From contig CAZYMF010000139.1 in NCBI GenBank assembly GCA_964648215.1, positions 1-13,113 on the forward strand: a stretch of DNA of 13,113 bases, in the 5' to 3' direction. The position numbers were made by a program, and so were the translations under genes. Below, one piece after another: positions 7,702-13,113 of the stretch (position 1 is its first letter; every line of letters begins with the position of its first letter). Below the pieces are notes generated by a model, which worked only from the letters and a program-made list of their open reading frames with translations, did not search any database and had not been told where the DNA came from. Source of the DNA: CAZYMF01 sp964648215. Lineage in GTDB: Bacteria > Desulfobacterota > Binatia > HRBIN30 > JACQVA1.

Positions 7702-8805
7702 TCAGCGTTCGCCGAGGTAGGAACGGAGCGCTTCCTGCCAGCCCGGCTCACGGATGACGGTGAGCAGGGCGCGGTTCATGGGCTCACGCAGCGGGCTTCC
7801 CTGGGGGATGATCAGGCAGTAGTCGTCGTGATCGAAGGTCCCGCGCAGCACCTGGAGGGTGCCGGCCATCCCGGTCCTCACCGCATAGCGCAGGATCGGC
7901 GCGTCGTAGACCATCGCGTCCACCTGGTGGCGCGCCACCGCCTGCAGCCCGGCGCCGACGGCGGGGTAGGGTTTGAAGGAAATGTGGTGATCCTTCAAGT
8001 ACGCTGCCGCCGCGGTCCCCGGAATGGTTGCCACCCATGAGCCGGCGAGATCTTCGGGCCCGTGGATGCGTGAAGCCAAGCGGCTCACCGTCAGCCCGGT
8101 GGTGATGGTTGCGGTGACGCCGGCGATCAGGACGATACCGAGCAGCATCCACACCACCGCGATGATGCGTCCGGCAGCCGTGATCGGCGCCTTGTCGCCG
8201 TAGCCCACCGTCGTCATCGTCGTGGCGGACCACCACAGCGCGGAGCCGATGCCGTCCGTGGCGCGACCGCCGAAGTGGGGCGCGTTGCGCTTGCGCTCGA
8301 TGAGCCACATCAGCGTCCCGGCCAGGAGCATCATCACGGCGATGATGATGAGCAGCCGCAAGAGGTCGGCCGACAGCACGTGGCGCAACGCCCCCATCCA
8401 GTCGCCGCCCACGTGCCGAGGCACGGCGATCCCGAGCCCGGTGGTGTAGTAGGGCTGCGTGAAGTCGACGACGCGCTCGAGCTCCACCGTGGTGGCAATG
8501 GCGTCGACGACGACGTCGAGCGAGCCGTCTCGGATGCCGCGGATCAAGGCGTCGCGTTCGCGTTCCCGCAGCTCGTAGGACACGCCGAGCTGTCCGGCGA
8601 TCGACCGCCACAGGTCGACGGCGATTCCCGACCACGTGCCGTCGGGGTTCTTCATGGCGAACGGCGGGCGTTCGCGGATGCCGACGACCAGCCGCGTGCT
8701 CGCCAGCTCGCGGCCTTCCAGGCCCGGCTGGGCACCCGGCGCCGGCACCGCGAGACATAGCGCGACGACGACGATGCTCCACCAAGCTGCGTGCCCTTGC
8801 CGCAT
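7702..8805 (-). CDS. GluR0-like ionotropic receptor: periplasmic ligand-binding domain with K+ channel pore
   Basis: ATG at 8805 follows GAGG by eight bases; 367 residues. A signal peptide (hydrophobic 9-22, likely cleavage near A-Q-P, about 25-27) is followed by the first lobe of an SBP_bac_3-type amino-acid-binding domain (38-130; R-P-P-F, D-L-W, V-D-F-T-Q-P-Y-Y). TM1 (about 149-169), a pore loop with the K+ selectivity filter T-V-G-Y-G-D (199-204) and TM2 (about 212-236) interrupt it, and the second lobe follows (247-366; V-D-A-M-V-Y-D at 295-301). This S1-TM1-pore-TM2-S2 order is that of Synechocystis GluR0, a glutamate-gated potassium channel of the inner membrane; a third transmembrane helix is absent, as in GluR0. 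The arginine normally found in the T-P-E-R motif that holds the ligand carboxylate is Leu109 here, with Arg111 two residues later, so the ligand may not be glutamate. Annotation pipelines may call it a transporter substrate-binding protein. Confidence 0.9.
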   Translation of the reverse strand: MRQGHAAWWSIVVVALCLAVPAPGAQPGLEGRELASTRLVVGIRERPPFAMKNPDGTWSGIAVDLWRSIAGQLGVSYELRERERDALIRGIRDGSLDVVVDAIATTVELERVVDFTQPYYTTGLGIAVPRHVGGDWMGALRHVLSADLLRLLIIIAVMMLLAGTLMWLIERKRNAPHFGGRATDGIGSALWWSATTMTTVGYGDKAPITAAGRIIAVVWMLLGIVLIAGVTATITTGLTVSRLASRIHGPEDLAGSWVATIPGTAAAAYLKDHHISFKPYPAVGAGLQAVARHQVDAMVYDAPILRYAVRTGMAGTLQVLRGTFDHDDYCLIIPQGSPLREPMNRALLTVIREPGWQEALRSYLGER

Positions 8806-9178
8806 CCGTCTTGCCTCAAACGCCCCTTGGCAGACGACTGTCGGGAGGTTGGCCGCGGGGATGGTCGCCCACGGAGGTCACGATACCGGATGGCGCGTCG
8901 TTCTTCCCGCGACTCGTCCCAATATGCAAAGAGAAACTCGCGCCAAGACGCAGAGACGCCAAGGGGGAGAAGAGCTTTCGTCGACTCACTTCATCCTTCG
9001 CAAGCCCCATCGGCACTGAACATTGTGAATCGTGTGGCATTGATGAAGTTTCCTTGTCTTCCTTGGCGTCTCTGCGTCTTGGCGCGAGAATTATTGTCAG
9101 ATCAGGGTTGGCCGTTTCCGGGGCTCATTGTCGGATGTTCCACTTTGATCGCAGACGGCGCCCGTATTGCGGCGCGGG
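8806..9178. other. Gene-free region between channel and phosphatase fragment
   Basis: About 370 bp holding the channel's upstream region (8806-8936) and the paired repeat element (8937-9107). Several short frames cross it, but their sequence is set by the repeat and none resembles a gene. Confidence 0.65.
8937..9107. repeat. REPIN-like element: two inverted copies of the dispersed repeat
   Basis: Bases 8937-8964 are the exact reverse complement of 9061-9088 (28 bp). Pairing continues imperfectly inward to 8972/9053, leaving a central region of about 80-95 nt. That region itself contains a smaller inverted pair (ACTTCATC at 8988-8995, GATGAAGT at 9042-9049). The right arm extends to 9107 with the same 19-bp tail as the solo copy at 7573-7627; the left arm lacks this tail. 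Two head-to-head repeat units forming a long hairpin are the layout of REPIN/BIME elements. Transcripts crossing it would fold strongly. Confidence 0.8.
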
Positions 9179-9715
9179 TCAGGGCGCGGCGGCCGGTGTG
9201 ACGAGGCAGTCCCGGCGCACGTGGGCGGTAACGAAGGTCTTGAACTGGTCGTAGGGGCAATCGAGGACGCCGCCGCACGCGGGGATCGCCAGGGGGATGC
9301 GCTGGGGAGGCGTGGCAAGCGTGAGAACCGTGCCATTGCGCATCTGGTCCAGCGTTGCGATCACGTAGAAGAGTCTCACGATGGGCTGGCCGCTCTGCTT
9401 GACCCTGCGGAGCTCGAAGACGAGCGCTCCGGCCGGGCCCGGGTCGTTCCGTTGAAACCCCTCGGCCTTCCAGGTCACGCCCCCAAGAAAGGCGGCGATG
9501 GCGGCGACGTTTTCGTCGTGCGCCACAAACAGCGTGAGCTTGCTCGCCGCGGGCGCGAGCGTGTCCGCGTTCTCCACCCCGGTCAGCGTTTGCTCCATCG
9601 TCCCCACGAGCTGCCACATCAGGTTCGTCGAGGCTACCTGCGCGAAGGAGGGGAGGCGGCTGGTCAGGTCGACGAGGCAGGCAAGTACGCCCCCGACGTT
9701 CGACGATTTTCGCAT
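9179..9715 (-). pseudogene. C-terminal fragment of a histidine acid phosphatase (phytase/glucose-1-phosphatase type)
   Basis: ATG at 9715, with GGA seven bases upstream, gives 178 residues; the open frame itself extends back to 9856 inside the neighbouring gene. The visible part matches the C-terminal part of the AppA/Agp family: V-A-H-D-E-N-V-A-A-I near residue 68 (the His-Asp proton donor motif), P-G-P-A-G-A-L-V-F-E-L after it, Q-M-R-N-G-T near 128, and a Cys pattern C-G-G-V-L-D-C then R-R-D-C near the end. Full-length members are about 400-430 residues and begin with a signal peptide and R-H-G-x-R-x-P, whose His is the phosphorylated nucleophile. That half is absent, and upstream DNA encodes the phosphoesterase lipoprotein instead. 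The fragment has no export signal and should be inactive. It is most likely a remnant left by deletion or insertion. It follows the phosphoesterase by 46 bp on the same strand. Confidence 0.8.
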
Positions 9716-9731
9716 GCTCGGTTCCGTTCCG

Positions 9732-9756
9732 ACTATCGGCACACGGTGCCGATAGT
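9732..9756. terminator. Perfect 11-bp stem hairpin after the phosphoesterase gene
   Basis: ACTATCGGCAC (9732-9742), loop ACG, GTGCCGATAGT (9746-9756). It begins 5 bp beyond the phosphoesterase stop codon and ends before the ATG of the phosphatase fragment. No T-run follows on the minus strand, so it is not a standard intrinsic terminator. It may protect the mRNA 3' end, attenuate read-through, or be a protein-binding palindrome. Confidence 0.5.
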
Positions 9757-9761
9757 TGCGC

Positions 9762-12700
9762 TCAGTCCCCGCCCGTCTCCGTCTGTGCGGCGGGATACGG
9801 CTTGTCGCCCATCGTCCCTTTCCAGAGAATGCGGTTGTAGCGGGCGAAATCGACACGGTCTTCGGCCGTGAAATCCATTCCCCTGGTGACCCGCGCCCAG
9901 TACTTCGCGTCGTGCGCCCGCTTGGGCACGTGCAGGCCGGCCGGCTTGGGAGGGAGCGGAAGCCGCGTGTTGTAGAGCAGCGCCGAGGGCGCGGCGGTAA
10001 AGCTCCACTTGCTCGGCGTGGTGTCGAAGATGTCGGCCATGGGCCGCGCCAGGGCGTCGTTCAGGTTCAACGGCGGCAGGCCGAGGACCTCTTCGATCGT
10101 GCGCACGAAGTCGAGGGTGTTGTACTGCGTGGAGACCACCGCGTGTTGCTTGACGTAGGCGCCCGCCACGAAGGCGATGGTGCGGTGCGAATCGACGTGG
10201 TCGGCGCCGTCCTGCGCGTCGTCCTCCACGATGAAGATCAGCGTGTTCTGCGCGTAGATGCTGTTGGCGATCTTCTGCACCAGCAAGCCGACGGCATAGT
10301 CGTCATCGGCTTGCATCAGCTCCGGGGTATCCACGAGATCGATCGCGATGTCGAAGTTCCCGGTGTGATCGTGCATGAAGCGAACCAGGCTCAACGAAGG
10401 CAGGCCGCCGCCGGCGTAATTGGCGTCGAACTCTCGCTCCCACTCCGTGTAACGGTAATAGTCCGGAAACGAGTTGTCGAAACCGCGGAAGTACGGATCG
10501 GTGTACGGGGCGAGGGCAACGTTCGTGGGGTAGGCCACGATCGTGTCGGTCGATGCCGGGTCGTGCGCCAGGGGAATCTGGCAGGTGGGCTGGTTGTAGC
10601 AGGTGACGTCCACGAAGAACCCGTAGTTGCGCACCGTGAGATTCGCGCGCAGCGCGGCGTCCCACAGATAGCCGGTATTCACCTCATTGTTCGGCCCATC
10701 CGGCGCGCTGGCGTCGGTCTGGCCCGGCAACAGGTCCGGATCGTCCGGTGTCAGGGGATCGCCGAGCTGGCGCTCGGCGACGGTCGGGTAGGCGACGTTC
10801 ACGCTGCGATTCGACCCCTCGGAATCCAAGCTGAGGGCACGAAATCCGTAGACGATCGGGTATTGGCGTTGGACGATGTCGGGGGCGCGCGCCGAAGTGG
10901 TCCACAGCCAGCCGTCGTAGCTGACCTCGGAGGTGGCCATGAAGTTGTCCAGCGTGACGAAGTTGAGCGCCAGCTGATGCTGATTCGGCGTGATCGACTG
11001 CCCCCATTGGGTGAAGGCAGGATTGCCGTTGCCGACGGGATGGCCGTCGGCGTCTTGCAGATCGCCCAGGACCTGGTCGTACGTCCGATTTTCCTTGATG
11101 ATGAAGATGACGTGCTGGACGCCCTCGCGCACGGCCTTCATGACGGTGAGGTCGTCGGCGCTCTCGGTGCTGCTGAAGCGGTCGTTGGTGGCGACTTGCG
11201 CCGTCAGCGTCGCCAGCTGCTCCGGGGTGGTGGGGCGCGGGAAGCTCTGCAAGCCGGCCTTGGTCAACTGGGGATTGTACTGATTTGCCGGGAAGCAATC
11301 CGGCACGAAGTCCGGCGGCCCGTAGCCATAGCACCATCCGGGATTCGGGCCCGTTGGCGACTTCATGTTGACGACGTATACCCATGAGCCATCGGCGCTG
11401 AAGCTCACGGAGGTCGGGTACCAACCGGTCGGAATGAGACCGACCACGTGGTCGCCGCTATCCGCACCGCCGAGCGCCACCACGGCGATGCTGTTCAGGT
11501 TGCCATTGGCCACGTAGAGCTCGGTCTCGTCCGGGGAGAGCGTCACGCCGTTGGTGTTCGCGCCCGTATAGGGCCCCAGCGCGGTGGGCAGGAGGAGGGG
11601 GGGCGCGATGACCGGGATGGTTTCGACGACCGCGTTTTTCGTGGTGTCGATGACGTCGACCGTATCGGACTGGTCCTCGGCGACGTACAGACGCGTCTGG
11701 GCCTTGTTCAGCGTCATCTTGTTCGGCTGGCCCTTGACCGGGATCCGGTCGGTCACCTGCAGCGGCGTCTGGCTCAGATCGACGACGTCGATCTCGCGAT
11801 CGCGAATGCTCGATACGTACACGGTGTACGGTGTCGCGGCCGATCCGTCGCCCGTCACCGCCACCCAGAAGGGATATTCGCCGCCCGGGGTGCCGGGCAG
11901 CTCTGCCAGCAAGAGATTGCTCTTGCCGGGGCGCAGGTCGAGGTTCCCGGGTGCCTGGTTCGGGCCGGGTGTGGTGGGAGGGGAGGTGGCGAGCGTGTTC
12001 ATCGGCGTCCAGTTGCCGTAGCCTCCGGTGAACAGCGATATCGAGTCGTTGTAATAGTTCGCCACCGCGAGCGTCTGGCCGTCCTGCGAAATCGCCACGC
12101 CGGCGGCGCAGGGATACACGAAGACCTGGGCGTTCACCGGCTCCGTGCCGCTGTTGACCACCGGAAGACCAACCCCCGTTTCGTGGCCCAGGGTGAGCGG
12201 TGTCGGATCCTCCGCCCACAGTCCGGTGGCGGTGTTCAGAGTAAAGATGCGCACAATGTCTTGGGCGCAGCCGGTCACGTAGAAGTGCGTGGCCGGCCGG
12301 CCGGGAACGGATGGATCCCGATAGGGATCGAAGACGATCCCGTTGTAGGTCGTCGGGATCTGCAATACCTGCGTCTGAATCGGCGTGTTCGTCGCAATGT
12401 CGTAGACGAAGACGTACTCGTTCGATTCCGCCGGGTCGAAAGTTGTGAGCGAGTTGCTGGCGGCGTTGAAGACGCGGTTGTACCCGCTGGTCAGAATCAG
12501 CAGGGTATTGCCATCCGGACTGACCACGCTGGTGACCGCATGCCCGGCCAGCCAGGGCTTGCCGTTTACCATCATTCCGGTGTCCAGCGGTTCGAACTGC
12601 GCGCCCTCCGGCGCCAGCGGTGAAATCCATTGGCTCATGTTGGGCAGGAACTGGAGGCCCGCGGCCCCGGCGTTCACCGTGATGGTCAGGGCTGCCGTGG

Positions 12701-13016
12701 TGCTGCCGACCGCGTTGACGGCAGTTACCGTGTAGCCGGCCGTGGCGGTCGCGGCCGTAGGGGTTCCGGTAATGATACCCGTGCTGGGGCTCAGACTCAG
12801 GCCCGCGGGAAGGGGCGGGCTCACGCTGTACGAGGTCACGGCACCGCCGGTGCTGGCCGGGTTGTTCGGCGCGATCGGTACACCCACGGTGTAGACCGCC
12901 GTGTCGGTGGTGTAGGCGAGTGAGGAGGGCGGCTGAGCGGAGCCACCACCACCGCCACAGCCGCAGAGGAGAAGGAGTACGGTCAGCGGGAAACCAAGCC
13001 ATTGGAGGAATCGCAT
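9762..13016 (-). CDS. Lipoprotein with Ig-like domain, YVTN/NHL beta-propeller and phosphoesterase domain (1084 aa)
   Basis: ATG at 13016 is chosen because GGGAG lies eight bases upstream and a lipoprotein signal follows at once (hydrophobic 8-17, lipobox L-C-G-C with Cys20); the frame is open 29 codons further up, into the repeat. After a Gly-rich linker comes a He_PIG-type Ig-like module (about 35-115: P-P-L-P-A-G-L-S-L, G-I-I-T-G-T-P). Next is a seven-bladed-propeller-like region (about 155-550) with repeated S-P-D-G/E-x-x-L-Y-V-A-N signatures and I-D-V-V-D-L blades. The last part (about 632-1000) is a phosphoesterase of the alkaline phosphatase superfamily (PF04185-like): H-V-I-F-I-I-K-E-N-R-T-Y-D-Q-V-L-G-D at 635-652, and V-E-D-D-A-Q-D-G-A-D-H-V-D at 930-942, which resemble the family's metal-binding motifs. 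It should be anchored to a membrane outside the cytoplasm and hydrolyse a phosphate ester or phospholipid of unknown identity. The gene is complete. The phosphatase fragment downstream makes phosphate scavenging a plausible context. Confidence 0.9.
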   Translation of the reverse strand: MRFLQWLGFPLTVLLLLCGCGGGGGSAQPPSSLAYTTDTAVYTVGVPIAPNNPASTGGAVTSYSVSPPLPAGLSLSPSTGIITGTPTAATATAGYTVTAVNAVGSTTAALTITVNAGAAGLQFLPNMSQWISPLAPEGAQFEPLDTGMMVNGKPWLAGHAVTSVVSPDGNTLLILTSGYNRVFNAASNSLTTFDPAESNEYVFVYDIATNTPIQTQVLQIPTTYNGIVFDPYRDPSVPGRPATHFYVTGCAQDIVRIFTLNTATGLWAEDPTPLTLGHETGVGLPVVNSGTEPVNAQVFVYPCAAGVAISQDGQTLAVANYYNDSISLFTGGYGNWTPMNTLATSPPTTPGPNQAPGNLDLRPGKSNLLLAELPGTPGGEYPFWVAVTGDGSAATPYTVYVSSIRDREIDVVDLSQTPLQVTDRIPVKGQPNKMTLNKAQTRLYVAEDQSDTVDVIDTTKNAVVETIPVIAPPLLLPTALGPYTGANTNGVTLSPDETELYVANGNLNSIAVVALGGADSGDHVVGLIPTGWYPTSVSFSADGSWVYVVNMKSPTGPNPGWCYGYGPPDFVPDCFPANQYNPQLTKAGLQSFPRPTTPEQLATLTAQVATNDRFSSTESADDLTVMKAVREGVQHVIFIIKENRTYDQVLGDLQDADGHPVGNGNPAFTQWGQSITPNQHQLALNFVTLDNFMATSEVSYDGWLWTTSARAPDIVQRQYPIVYGFRALSLDSEGSNRSVNVAYPTVAERQLGDPLTPDDPDLLPGQTDASAPDGPNNEVNTGYLWDAALRANLTVRNYGFFVDVTCYNQPTCQIPLAHDPASTDTIVAYPTNVALAPYTDPYFRGFDNSFPDYYRYTEWEREFDANYAGGGLPSLSLVRFMHDHTGNFDIAIDLVDTPELMQADDDYAVGLLVQKIANSIYAQNTLIFIVEDDAQDGADHVDSHRTIAFVAGAYVKQHAVVSTQYNTLDFVRTIEEVLGLPPLNLNDALARPMADIFDTTPSKWSFTAAPSALLYNTRLPLPPKPAGLHVPKRAHDAKYWARVTRGMDFTAEDRVDFARYNRILWKGTMGDKPYPAAQTETGGD

Positions 13017-13034
13017 AAACGTATCTCCCTTGCC

Positions 13035-13113
13035 AGCCCGTTGAAAAACCCCACCCCATGCTTCGAACCGCTCAGCATGAGCGGAGCCCCACCCCGATTT
13101 CAAAGGACTTTTC
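13035..13113. repeat. MITE/REP-like intergenic repeat, copy 2 (cut by window end)
   Basis: It matches 2663-2740 over its whole visible length with scattered substitutions and one indel, starting AGCCCGTTGAAAAACCCC and ending CAAAGGACTTTTC. The internal hairpin CCGCTCA, loop GCA, TGAGCGG (13068-13084) has a 7-bp stem, one pair longer than in copy 1. It sits just upstream of the phosphoesterase lipoprotein start; the promoter of that gene must lie inside the repeat or beyond the window. Confidence 0.8.

Noticed and set aside
7573..9107. CRISPR array suggested by three repeat copies
   Set aside because: The copies are in mixed orientation and unevenly spaced (about 1.3 kb and 90 bp), with no spacer-sized units or cas genes.
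7581..9107. Composite transposon bounded by the 47-bp direct repeats
   Set aside because: There is no transposase, no terminal inverted repeats within each copy, and no target duplication visible. The repeat is better explained as an independent dispersed element.
9756..12623. Two long plus-strand open frames (543 and 391 codons) opposite the lipoprotein gene
   Set aside because: They are antisense shadows of a GC-rich gene, with Val/Arg/Gly-rich sequence and no recognisable domain. The minus strand encodes a coherent multidomain protein.

Overview
The window is GC-rich bacterial DNA of accessory character. It has long intergenic repeats and one run of 100 N (1222-1321), the usual nominal scaffold gap, so it probably comes from a metagenome or draft assembly. 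The mix of genes fits an uncultured delta-proteobacterial or Binatota-like lineage: a B12-dependent radical SAM enzyme with an MMPL/RND exporter, several orphan histidine kinases, a GluR0-type channel and a YVTN-propeller phosphoesterase lipoprotein. That placement is an inference from gene content; there is no rRNA or other marker.

Left arm (1-2820, minus strand): a cobalamin-binding radical SAM protein (949-2411, cut by the gap) is followed 84 bp later by an MMPL/RND-family exporter that runs off the window (1-864). They look like one operon for making and exporting an unknown, possibly lipid, product. Upstream lie a plausible sigma70 promoter (2573-2601), a perfect 26-bp palindrome exactly 3 bp upstream of its -35 box (2605-2630), and a MITE/REP-like repeat (2660-2793) that recurs at the far right end (13035-13113).

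Signalling cluster (2821-7316): a soluble REC-PAS-HisKA-HATPase kinase (minus) is followed by a small conserved protein of unknown function (minus). Divergent from the kinase is a globin-type sensor histidine kinase (plus) whose proximal haem histidine appears replaced by Glu. Converging on that, with stops 7 bp apart, is a shortened hybrid kinase with only an ATPase domain and a receiver. No DNA-binding response regulator is present. The divergent spacer holds a second copy of the palindromic site (17 of 18 bases identical to half of the first), again 3 bp upstream of a plausible -35 box. The same regulator may therefore activate both the radical SAM operon and the globin kinase.

Right arm (7317-13113, minus strand): a K+-selective ionotropic glutamate receptor-like channel (7702-8805) is surrounded by three copies of a 'cgccaagacgcagagacgcc' repeat, two of which form a REPIN-like hairpin. 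Next is the C-terminal part of a histidine acid phosphatase (9179-9715) that lacks the catalytic RHG half. Last is a 1084-residue lipoprotein (9762-13016) combining an Ig-like domain, a YVTN/NHL-type beta-propeller and an alkaline-phosphatase-superfamily phosphoesterase domain. A perfect 11-bp stem hairpin lies between these two phosphatase-related genes.

I saw no tRNA, rRNA, CRISPR array, transposase or integrase. The gene-free stretches longer than 300 bp (2412-2820, 7317-7701, 8806-9178) hold the repeats and regulatory sites listed.
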